Assembly: GCA_025938055.1 (NCBI GenBank)
Contig: JAICQC010000250.1
Span: 1 to 7,021, forward strand
DNA from: Anaerolineales bacterium
Lineage (GTDB): Bacteria; Chloroflexota; Anaerolineae; Anaerolineales; Villigracilaceae
Direction: 5' to 3'
DNA: 7,021 nucleotides
Part shown: positions 1-5,786 of the stretch, in pieces
Numbering within the stretch: position 1 is the first letter of the stretch
How the letters are laid out: each line of letters opens with the position of its first letter
Translations under genes and position numbers: made by a program
The notes under the pieces: generated by a model
What the model saw: only the letters and a program-made list of their open reading frames with translations
Told to the model about the DNA's origin: nothing
Database searches by the model: none

Positions 1-248
1 ATTTCCTGTGCCGAACTGACTCGCGGCTCGAGCGTCACGGCCACGTGACGCCCACTGGGCGTGTGGCGGTAGCGGAAGGGGGGATCCTGGTCGAGTTGCT
101 GCGTCCGGCGCACCGCCAGCACGACGCGCTGCACGAACTGCTCGTGAGCGACGCCAATGACCTTGACCATGAAATCGCAGGGAAACGTGTGCGTCTCGTC
201 CAGTAAACGCCGACTGGCTTCGGACTGATCGTCGTCAAATAACGGCAT
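1..248 (-). other. DUF493/YbeD-like module, possibly a separate gene joined artificially to ftsH
   Basis: This is the non-FtsH part of the preceding reading frame. DUF493 proteins are small, about 90 residues, with an ACT-like fold; E. coli YbeD is encoded next to lipB and its role is poorly defined. The piece could be a complete N-terminus beginning at the in-frame ATG at 248 (MPLFDDDQ, then a helix rich in Arg and Leu, then the FPCDF-VKVIG core). The bases just before that ATG still encode FtsH and contain no Shine-Dalgarno sequence, so independent translation from here is not supported. Base composition is about 63% GC by hand count, against about 49% in the FtsH part. That suggests a different genomic source. 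The family call is good; the gene boundary is uncertain. Confidence 0.6.
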
Positions 249-842
249 GCGGGCACCCATGCGTGCATACATCTCTTTGTTCTTCAAAAATGTAACAATA
301 TCAATAAGTTCTTCACGGCTCTCATCGATGCCTGCCACATCCTTGAATGTGAGATTGGGAACATCGCCCTCGGTATATTTCTTGCGGATACCTGCCATTG
401 CTCCACCGTTGAGCCGCAGCATGGCGAAGCCCAGCAGCCCGAGCATTGCCACACTGATCACAATATTGATCACTTTATCGCCACTCATGGCTTTTTGTTC
501 CACCAACTCATACTGGAGTTCTGACATCTGGCTTTCATTAACCCCCAGATATTTCATTTGTTCCAGGAAGGGAGCCGTTTTATCGCGGCGTGTGGTGTCC
601 TGAGTCTTATCCTTGTAGTGGATCGTCAAAATGCCACTGTCAGGCGAATCTTCGATCCTCGCCACCTGTCCGGCTGAGATCGCGGCTGCCACTTCACTCA
701 GGGGAATAGGTTCTTTCTCTGGCTTGGAGGTAAAGAACAGGGTTCCTGCAATGACCGCCCCAGCGACTAAAAGTGCCAGGGTCACTTTGCCGTACTTATG
801 TTTTTTAAAGAAGTCTAAGATTTGGGTTACTGATTGTTTCAT
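1..842 (-). CDS. FtsH N-terminal region fused in frame to a DUF493/YbeD-like domain (partial, runs off the left edge)
   Basis: The frame opens at ATG 842 and is uninterrupted for 280 codons to the window edge, so the C-terminus is unseen. Residues 1-200 look like FtsH, the membrane-anchored AAA zinc protease. There is a short cytoplasmic start, a membrane segment at about 17-37, an FtsH-ext-like domain at about 40-120, a second membrane segment at about 123-142, and the AAA entry motif TFKDVAGIDESREEL followed by FLKNKEMYARMGARMP. A normal FtsH continues with KGVLL and the Walker A loop. Here residues 201-280 instead resemble DUF493 (YbeD family): HTFPCDFMVKVIG at 218-230, then HEQFVQRV and PSGRHVAVTLEP. 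No Walker A, Walker B or HEXXH motif is present. As it stands the product would be a membrane-anchored DUF493 protein without ATPase or protease. GAGG 4 nt before the ATG, or AAAGGA 12 nt before, may be the ribosome binding site. The ORF is certain; whether the fusion exists in the cell is doubtful. Confidence 0.75.
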   Translation of the reverse strand, partial: MKQSVTQILDFFKKHKYGKVTLALLVAGAVIAGTLFFTSKPEKEPIPLSEVAAAISAGQVARIEDSPDSGILTIHYKDKTQDTTRRDKTAPFLEQMKYLGVNESQMSELQYELVEQKAMSGDKVINIVISVAMLGLLGFAMLRLNGGAMAGIRKKYTEGDVPNLTFKDVAGIDESREELIDIVTFLKNKEMYARMGARMPLFDDDQSEASRRLLDETHTFPCDFMVKVIGVAHEQFVQRVVLAVRRTQQLDQDPPFRYRHTPSGRHVAVTLEPRVSSAQE

Positions 843-846
843 GTTG

Positions 847-860
847 CCTCGATGTCCTTT
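847..860 (-). promoter_or_regulatory. Candidate ribosome binding sites for the ftsH-like frame
   Basis: On the minus strand AAAGGA (855-860) lies 12 nt and GAGG (847-850) 4 nt before the ATG at 842. Neither spacing is ideal, but together they support this start. The FtsH family N-terminus (short polar stretch, then a membrane helix) also fits it. Confidence 0.4.
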
Positions 861-1122
861 ACAAGACGCTCATCAATTCGTATCCTCCCCATATTACCGT
901 GTAAACAGGAACAATGGGTTTTCACTTTTATTAGTATGATTAATGAGGAATTAGAATTTAATTATTGAAATCATGAGCTTGATGGGGGGTTTGTACACCC
1001 GGTGTTCTTCCCATGACGCCAAGTGCTCGCCTTGGTTACAGATTAATCTTGGGGTAGGGTAGGGTACTGAATTATTCCCCGAATCCATTAGCTGGGGCTG
1101 AAAATATACTAAGATTTGTGTG

Positions 1123-1141
1123 AAAAGAGATGACGATCTCT
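1123..1141 (-). terminator. Weak intrinsic terminator after the SnoaL-like gene
   Basis: Reading the minus strand, AGAGAT, the loop CGTC and ATCTCT form a 6-bp stem, followed by TTTC. It begins 14 nt after the stop codon of the SnoaL-like gene. The stem is short and AT-rich, so termination would be inefficient; read-through toward the ftsH-like frame is possible. Confidence 0.35.
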
Positions 1142-1155
1142 CTACGATAGACCGA

Positions 1156-1605
1156 TTATTTGAGAAAGAAATATACTCGCTCGCCGGTGAACAGCCTTTG
1201 CTTTGGATCCCACGGAAAGAGAATCGTGACGGCGAATTCAACCCGCTGACCGCCTGGGGGTGGCATATCCAGCCACTGAGCCTCATACGTCCCCGTAACC
1301 AATGCCTCCTCAAAGACCCCCTGTGGTCCGATCACAATGTTCTGTAGATCGAAATGAATATCAGGGAAGGCTCCCAGTAATTGCTGGTAGAAACGGGTTG
1401 CGCCCTCCTTGCCATGCCAGCTGACGTCGCTGTTGACCACCGTATAGACACAGTTCTCAGTGAGGGTTGCCATTAAGCCTGGGATGTCATGGGCGTCCTC
1501 CGCCAGGGAATGAGCGATCCATAACTTGCGGATGGCGCGATATTCATCCGGGTCGGCTCTCCGGCGAATGGACTTGACCACATCAGCGCGCAAATTTTGC
1601 TGCAT
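1156..1605 (-). CDS. SnoaL-like (NTF2 fold) protein, possible cyclase, isomerase or hydrolase
   Basis: The product has 149 residues, the usual size for single-domain SnoaL/NTF2-like proteins. An N-terminal amphipathic helix (about 20-40, with DEYRAIRKLWIAHSLAEDAH) leads into the family pattern of a damage-or-ligand pocket protein: DIPGLMATLTENCVYTVV, then WHGKEGATRFYQQLL and FPDIHFDLQNIVI, with late beta strands (ALVTGTYEAQW, RVEFAVTILFPW, RLFTGERVYFFL). The fold is used by polyketide cyclases, ester cyclases, dehydratases and many proteins of unknown role, so a precise reaction cannot be named. No signal peptide or membrane segment is seen; it is probably cytoplasmic. The start is supported by GGAAAGGAAG on the minus strand, with AGGA 7 nt before the ATG. 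It lies 56 bp downstream of the sulfotransferase on the same strand with no clear terminator between, so co-transcription is likely. Confidence 0.85.
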   Translation of the reverse strand: MQQNLRADVVKSIRRRADPDEYRAIRKLWIAHSLAEDAHDIPGLMATLTENCVYTVVNSDVSWHGKEGATRFYQQLLGAFPDIHFDLQNIVIGPQGVFEEALVTGTYEAQWLDMPPPGGQRVEFAVTILFPWDPKQRLFTGERVYFFLK

Positions 1606-1610
1606 GTGTG

Positions 1611-1620
1611 CTTCCTTTCC
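1611..1620 (-). promoter_or_regulatory. Ribosome binding site of the SnoaL-like gene
   Basis: The minus strand reads GGAAAGGAAG, with AGGA 7 nt before ATG 1605. This fixes the start of the gene and shows it is translated independently of the sulfotransferase upstream. Confidence 0.65.
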
Positions 1621-1661
1621 TGGAATGAATCGAAGAAAATATTCTTTTCAATTTTATCCCA

Positions 1662-2411
1662 TTACCAGCCCCGGTTTTTCCAGCCCTCCTGAATCTCCGC
1701 ACGAAACCGTTGTATCCACTCTTCTGAAATAGCATCTGCGGTGCGTCCCAGAGCAGGCGGTGATATGTCCACGTGGCTTATATCCAGCCCGAGAAACTCC
1801 AGTACCTTTCTCACAGTCATTTCATATTCCTGAACAAAATCTTCGTATACTATGGTCAATGGGACAATGTTTCCTTCGGAAAAGAATTCCTGAATCCCCG
1901 CTTCGCGCATGGAACACTCACGATATAACTGGTGAATGGCATCAAAGGAATATACCTGGCTGAGGTCCACCGATTTTGGAGGCGCACCCGAAACCCGATG
2001 CCATTCCTCTGTTTTGATTGCCTTCCACCAGGACACAGCCAGACGGACCTTATTACGGCGCGTCATAAAAATATGCCTGTGCATTGGAAAGGCATGTTCC
2101 CAGATGGCGGTGCGGTTTTGTTCGTCCTTTGGGCAGTCTGGCAATTTGCGAAAGACCTCAAGGATCTGGCTGAAGCGCGGTTCGCAGAATGAATGTTTTA
2201 GAGCAAAGACGCCGTTTGTTGTGCTCCCAATCTCCCAGAGACGTTCCTGCAAACCTGCATAATGACCTGGACGATACTCTTCCAATAGATCAGGATTCTG
2301 CAGCAATTCGTTGGGTCTGCCTGCAACTCTGGTAGCCTCCAGTGCTTTTGATAATAACGTGCTGCCTGTCCGTTGGCTGAACCAGATCGTGTAGGATAAT
2401 CTTGGTTTCAT
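1662..2411 (-). CDS. Stf0-family sulfotransferase (PAPS-dependent)
   Basis: The 249-residue product matches the Stf0 sulfotransferase family, whose founding member sulfates trehalose in mycobacteria; family members transfer sulfate from PAPS to a hydroxyl group. The 5'-phosphosulfate loop is FSQRTGSTLLSKALEAT (11-27). The following GRPNEL places a glutamate at 35, close to the glutamate proposed as general base in Stf0 (from memory; an alignment would settle it). The 3'-phosphate site is FMTRRNKVRLAVSWWKA (115-131, with R118/R119 and S127), followed by the family's T-x-x-W-H (134-138). The C-terminal VYEDFVQEYEMTVRKVLEFLGL (188-209) is also typical. The acceptor cannot be read from the sequence; a sugar, glycolipid or carotenoid-like alcohol are all possible. 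AAGGA 8 nt before ATG 2411 supports the start. GC is lower than in the signalling operon, which may mean transfer. It likely forms a transcription unit with the SnoaL-like gene. Confidence 0.88.
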   Translation of the reverse strand: MKPRLSYTIWFSQRTGSTLLSKALEATRVAGRPNELLQNPDLLEEYRPGHYAGLQERLWEIGSTTNGVFALKHSFCEPRFSQILEVFRKLPDCPKDEQNRTAIWEHAFPMHRHIFMTRRNKVRLAVSWWKAIKTEEWHRVSGAPPKSVDLSQVYSFDAIHQLYRECSMREAGIQEFFSEGNIVPLTIVYEDFVQEYEMTVRKVLEFLGLDISHVDISPPALGRTADAISEEWIQRFRAEIQEGWKNRGW

Positions 2412-2451
2412 ACGATCAGTCCTTATTGATTGAAAGGGTTACTAGAATAGC
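2412..2451. promoter_or_regulatory. Short divergent intergenic region between the sulfotransferase and DUF72 genes
   Basis: Only 40 bp separate two divergent starts. AAGGA on the minus strand (2420-2424) serves the sulfotransferase. On the plus strand TAGAAT (2444-2449), a five-of-six match to a -10 box, sits 2 nt before the DUF72 ATG and would give a nearly leaderless mRNA. No good -35 is seen, and no Shine-Dalgarno sequence lies at normal spacing before DUF72 (AAAGGG is about 13 nt away). Promoters may extend into the coding regions. Confidence 0.35.
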
Positions 2452-3330
2452 ATGAAATTCTATATCGGCTGCCCGATTTGGTCGTGGAAGGGTTGGGTGG
2501 GCAATTTTTACCCGGAAGGTACGAAGCCGTCCGAGTTTTTGCATGAGTATGCGCGGCGCTTGACCACGGTCGAGGGCAATACCACGTTCTATGCAGTCCC
2601 GGCGCAAAAGACGCTGGATGCCTGGGAAGAGGAAATGCCCGAGACCTTCCGTTTTTGCCCGAAGGTGCCGAAAGCCATCAGCCACGAGGGGAAGCTGTTG
2701 GAGAACCTCGAGCGGGCGCGCGGCTTCGTGGACCTGATGCGCCAACTGGGCACGCGACTCGGACCCATGTTCCTGCAGCTGCCGCCGCGTTACTCGCCGA
2801 AGCTGCTCGGCGACCTGGAGGCGTTCCTCGCCGCCTGGCCCCCGGATGTGCGCCTGGCTGTTGAAGTGCGTCACCTGGATTGGTTCGACGAGCCGCACGA
2901 TGAGTCTCTCAACCAACTGCTGACCGCGCACAACATGGCGCGCGTGACGATTGATACGCGTCCGATACGTGACCTCTCAGGCGAGGACATTTTAGCGGGA
3001 TCGGTCTACCAGAGTTTGCTGGAAGCCCGTGAGCGCAAACCAGATGTTCCCGCCATCCCAAAGCGCACTGCCGATTTTATTTTTGTCCGTTATATCGGTC
3101 ACCCCGAGATCGATGTCAATGAATCGTATCTTAACGAATGGGGCGAGTATCTCATCCCGCAGTTGCAGGATGGCGCGGATGTTTATATGTTTTGTCACTC
3201 GCCCAACAATTTTGCTGCGCCGTGGCTATGCCGAAGGATTTATGCACAGATAGAGAAAGAGGTCTCTCTGCCGACCCTGCCCTGGAATGAACTGGATAAT
3301 GAGGAGTACGAACAGGGACAGCTGTTTTAA
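2452..3330 (+). CDS. DUF72 family protein (YecE-like TIM barrel)
   Basis: The product has 292 residues and shows DUF72 hallmarks throughout. It opens exactly as the family does, with FYIGCPIWSWKGWVGNFYP (3-21; the invariant G6-C7 and several tryptophans). Next come VEGNTTFYAVP (40-50) and the FRFCPKVPKAISHE strand-loop. LGPMFLQLPP follows, then RLAVEVRHLDWF (134-145), and late motifs FIFVRYIGHP and DVYMFCHSPNNFAAPW. DUF72 proteins are predicted TIM barrels found across bacteria and archaea; their biochemical role is not established and I do not assign one. No signal peptide is present. The start is fixed by the family N-terminus, since no strong ribosome binding site is visible. The gene is divergent from the sulfotransferase and converges on the HD-GYP gene 15 bp away, so it is probably transcribed alone. 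GC is about 69% in 2701-2880 and about 50% in 3001-3240, an internal mosaic. Confidence 0.95.
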   Translation: MKFYIGCPIWSWKGWVGNFYPEGTKPSEFLHEYARRLTTVEGNTTFYAVPAQKTLDAWEEEMPETFRFCPKVPKAISHEGKLLENLERARGFVDLMRQLGTRLGPMFLQLPPRYSPKLLGDLEAFLAAWPPDVRLAVEVRHLDWFDEPHDESLNQLLTAHNMARVTIDTRPIRDLSGEDILAGSVYQSLLEARERKPDVPAIPKRTADFIFVRYIGHPEIDVNESYLNEWGEYLIPQLQDGADVYMFCHSPNNFAAPWLCRRIYAQIEKEVSLPTLPWNELDNEEYEQGQLF

Positions 3331-3332
3331 CT

Positions 3333-3360
3333 AGCCTTGCGATGTTCAAGGTTTGATTTC
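3333..3360 (+). terminator. Candidate terminator between the convergent DUF72 and HD-GYP genes
   Basis: AGCCTTG (3333-3339) and CAAGGTT (3347-3353) can form a 7-bp stem (one G-T pair) around a 7-nt loop, followed by the T-rich TGATTTCTTCTTC. It would end DUF72 transcription. The stem overlaps the last codons of the HD-GYP gene, and on the minus strand no clear T run follows. Moderate to weak. Confidence 0.3.
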
Positions 3361-5328
3361 TTCTTCTATTTCCCGCAGGAATATTTCGACGAGCTGCGGG
3401 TCGAAATATTTGCCGCTCTGTTCGCGGATGTATTCCAGGGCTTGCGTTTGGGGCCATCGCTTGCGATAGGGACGGTCGGTGGTGATCGCGTCCCAGACGT
3501 CCACAATAGCGAAGAGCCGCGCCTCCAGCGGGATCTGTGTGCCTGCCAGCCCGCGTGGATAACCTGTGCCATCCCACTTCTCGTGGTGACAATAGGGGAT
3601 GTTTAGCGCATCCCTCAGATAGGCAATCGGCTCGAGCATGTCATACGCCAACTGAGGGTGCTGGCGCATGATGGCTTGCTCTTCCGGAGTGAGCTCCTCC
3701 GGTTTGTGCAGGATGTAATCTGGGATGCCCATTTTGCCGATGTCGTGCAGGAGGGCGCCGCGCTTGATCAGGACCAGGCGTTCTTCGCTCAAGCCCATTT
3801 TGCGCGCCAGCCTGAGGGTCATATCTGTGACGCGCTGGGTGTGACCCTCCGTCTCGCGGTCGCGCAGATCGAGGGCGTGCGACCAGCCTTCGATGGTAGC
3901 TTCATACGCCATGGCAAGCTCGAAATTGGAGCGCTGCAAGTCCTGGAATAACATCGAGTTCTCAATAGCGATCGCGGTCTGGCCGCCCAGGGTCTCGAGG
4001 AAATCCAGCCATTCGCGGTTGGGGTTCAGGCGCGAGCGGTTGAAGATCTCCAGCACACCCTTCACTTCGCCTTTTGCGATGAGCGGAACCGCGAAATAGG
4101 AAACGAATCCCTCATCGGCGAGCAGTTGGGCGCGTCTGAATTTCCCATCCGCCGAGCTCAGATTCGGGATGCTGATCACGCGCCTTTCGATCACCACCCG
4201 GCCGACGATGCCTTCCCCGATGCGCAGGCTGGTAGCTTCGATGTTGGATGTATGAAAACCCTGCCCGACGATATATTCCAGCTTGCCCGCCTGGATGAGC
4301 AGAACGTTGGCAGCATCCACTTGAAGCTGTTTGACGACCTCATTGATTACAATCGTCAGTGTGACCTGCAGCTCAAACACACTGCTGATGGCAAGATCGA
4401 TCGAACGGAGCGCCGCCAGTCGTTCCAGCTGTTTGACCATTTGCTCGTGCAGGTACATACGGTGGATGGAGCTGCCTCCGATCTCTGCCAGCGCATTCAG
4501 AATCCTTATTTCTCCTATGGTGAGTTCGCGCGGCTGTGTTACGTTGATAAACATGACACCCACGATCCGGTCCTCGGTGTGCAGCGGGACACAGGCACCG
4601 CCAATGCCGGGGGGAATCTCGCGGCGGTTTTCTTCGCTCACATGCTCATCACTGCGGAACTCGGGTGACACAATTGCCTTCCCGCGCTGAACGACCTGCC
4701 CTGGAATGCCTTCGCCGAATTTGTAGGAGGACCCAAGGTACTGATCATTCCAGCCGCGCTGCACTTTCAACTCGATCACTTCATTGATGGGGTCGTACAG
4801 CCAGATGCTCCCTGCTTCCCCTTCCACGAGTGCCAGACTCTGTTCCAGGAGCTGGGAGAGCATTTCGTCGAACGTACGCGCAGTGCGCAGTCGTGAGCTG
4901 ACCAGCGCAATTGCCTCCAGCTCGCGCTCGCGTTCCTGCCGTTCGCGGCGCACCGCGGCTTCCTTCAATTCGCGCTCAATGGCGGGGATGAGACGCGCAA
5001 AATTCCCCTTGATGATGAAATCATGAGCGCCGGCTTTCAGCGCGTTGACCGCACTTTCCTCCCCGATCGTACCGGAGACAATGATAAACGGCAGGTCTAT
5101 GCCGGTTTTCTTGAGGAGCTCGAGGGCGCTGGGAGCATTAAAACTGGGGAGCGAGAAATCGCAGATGATCAAATCCCACTGCTGACGCGTGAGCGCGGTA
5201 CGCATAGACTCTGCGGTCTCCACCCGTTCGGTTTCAACTTCGTACTCGCCGCGCTTAAGCTCCCGCAAGAGCAAATGGGCATCGTCTTCGGAATCTTCGA
5301 TCAGGAGAATCCGCAGATATGTGCTCAT
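3346..5328 (-). CDS. REC-GAF-GAF-HD-GYP response regulator, predicted cyclic-di-GMP phosphodiesterase
   Basis: The 660-residue protein has a receiver domain at 1-125 with acidic E11/D12, phosphoacceptor D57, S85 and K107. A charged coiled-coil linker (about 115-150) leads to a first GAF domain (about 154-295) and a second (about 320-460), then an HD-GYP domain (about 475-655). The HD-GYP metal and catalytic motifs look complete: H484, E494-G-H496, HDIGK (528-532), H557, H581-H582 and the signature DGTGYP (586-591), then DVWDA-x-T-x-DRPYR. It should therefore hydrolyse cyclic-di-GMP in the cytoplasm, controlled by phosphorylation and by whatever the GAF domains bind. It starts 6 bp after the receiver-only gene, and no Shine-Dalgarno sequence is seen before ATG 5328, which suggests translational coupling. 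It is the last gene of the kinase-receiver-effector operon. Whether the GAF domains bind a nucleotide or another ligand cannot be read from the sequence. Confidence 0.95.
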   Translation of the reverse strand: MSTYLRILLIEDSEDDAHLLLRELKRGEYEVETERVETAESMRTALTRQQWDLIICDFSLPSFNAPSALELLKKTGIDLPFIIVSGTIGEESAVNALKAGAHDFIIKGNFARLIPAIERELKEAAVRRERQERERELEAIALVSSRLRTARTFDEMLSQLLEQSLALVEGEAGSIWLYDPINEVIELKVQRGWNDQYLGSSYKFGEGIPGQVVQRGKAIVSPEFRSDEHVSEENRREIPPGIGGACVPLHTEDRIVGVMFINVTQPRELTIGEIRILNALAEIGGSSIHRMYLHEQMVKQLERLAALRSIDLAISSVFELQVTLTIVINEVVKQLQVDAANVLLIQAGKLEYIVGQGFHTSNIEATSLRIGEGIVGRVVIERRVISIPNLSSADGKFRRAQLLADEGFVSYFAVPLIAKGEVKGVLEIFNRSRLNPNREWLDFLETLGGQTAIAIENSMLFQDLQRSNFELAMAYEATIEGWSHALDLRDRETEGHTQRVTDMTLRLARKMGLSEERLVLIKRGALLHDIGKMGIPDYILHKPEELTPEEQAIMRQHPQLAYDMLEPIAYLRDALNIPYCHHEKWDGTGYPRGLAGTQIPLEARLFAIVDVWDAITTDRPYRKRWPQTQALEYIREQSGKYFDPQLVEIFLREIEEEIKP

Positions 5329-5334
5329 CGGGAA

Positions 5335-5772
5335 CTATCTGGGCGGAGCCTCATTCAATACGAGCCAGTACAGCCCCAGCTGGCGGACCGCTCCGATGAA
5401 CTGATCGAAGTCCACAGGCTTTTGGACGTAGGAATTTGCGCCCAGGCTGTAGCCATTGAGTCGGTCCTGCTCCTCCTTGGAGGAGGTCAGGATGACCACC
5501 GGCAGAAGGCGTGTGCGTTCATTGGCGCGGACGCGGCGCAGCACCTCCAGCCCGTCTATTTTGGGAAGCTTAAGGTCCAGGAGTACGACCTGCGGCATAT
5601 CGTTCGCATCGCGCTCCGCATAGGCGCCGGTGCAGAACAGAAAATCCAGGGCTTCTGCGCCATCACGCACCACGACCAATTCATTCCCAATGTTGTTCTT
5701 TTTGAGAGCCCTCAGGGTGAGCGCCTCATCGTCCGGATTGTCTTCGACGAGCAGTATCATTTTGCGTTCCAT
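5335..5772 (-). CDS. Receiver-only response regulator (CheY/Rcp1-like)
   Basis: A 145-residue protein made of one receiver domain with no output domain. The acidic pocket is VEDNPDDE (E10, D11), the phosphoacceptor is D66 in LLDLKLPKIDGLEVL, the switch threonine is T96 in ILTSSKEEQD, and the lysine is K118 in SYVQKPVDF. The long insertion before the phosphoacceptor (FLFCTGAYAERDANDMPQ) and the ending are typical of the Rcp1 group, which works with phytochrome-type and other PAS/GAF histidine kinases. The gene follows the kinase stop codon by 14 bp, with GGAGAG 5 nt before ATG 5772, and precedes the HD-GYP gene by 6 bp. It probably receives phosphate from the upstream kinase and acts by protein contact or as a phosphate relay or sink; which one is inference. 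Confidence 0.93.
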   Translation of the reverse strand: MERKMILLVEDNPDDEALTLRALKKNNIGNELVVVRDGAEALDFLFCTGAYAERDANDMPQVVLLDLKLPKIDGLEVLRRVRANERTRLLPVVILTSSKEEQDRLNGYSLGANSYVQKPVDFDQFIGAVRQLGLYWLVLNEAPPR

Positions 5773-5777
5773 CGTTT

Positions 5778-5783
5778 CTCTCC
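5778..5783 (-). promoter_or_regulatory. Ribosome binding site of the receiver-only regulator
   Basis: GGAGAG on the minus strand lies 5 nt before ATG 5772, just after the kinase stop codon. It supports the chosen start and independent translation initiation inside the operon. Confidence 0.65.
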
Positions 5784-5786
5784 GTT

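Larger units (their letters stand above)
843..1155. other. Intergenic region between the ftsH-like frame and the SnoaL-like gene
   Basis: This stretch of 313 bp has no convincing gene. Short frames on both strands lack database-like motifs and ribosome binding sites. It should hold the promoter of the ftsH-like frame, but I could not find a convincing -35/-10 pair. It contains a weak hairpin with a T run at 1123-1141, a GGGTA triple repeat at 1052-1066 and an 11-bp palindrome at 995-1005. Confidence 0.6.

Noticed and set aside
839..925. A 28-residue minus-strand frame starting at GTG whose TGA overlaps the ftsH-like ATG
   Set aside because: The overlap resembles a coupled leader peptide, but there is no ribosome binding site before the GTG, no attenuator-like structure and no recognisable residue pattern.
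247..939. Plus-strand frames of 118 and 102 codons across the ftsH-like region
   Set aside because: They are antisense to a continuous minus-strand frame with strong FtsH similarity, and are Ser/Ala-rich shadows without motifs.
1631..1652. AT-rich inverted repeat AAGAA/TTCTT between the sulfotransferase and SnoaL-like genes
   Set aside because: It has a five-pair stem of mostly A-T and no following T run on the minus strand, so it is too weak to call a terminator between the two genes.
2416..2931. A 171-codon minus-strand frame under DUF72
   Set aside because: It is Arg/Leu/Gln-rich low-information sequence opposite the GC-rich part of a clear DUF72 gene, and it overlaps the sulfotransferase promoter region.
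4126..4668. A 180-codon plus-strand frame opposite the GAF domains
   Set aside because: It is antisense to well-supported GAF coding sequence, has no recognisable motifs, and is accounted for by codon bias on the opposite strand.
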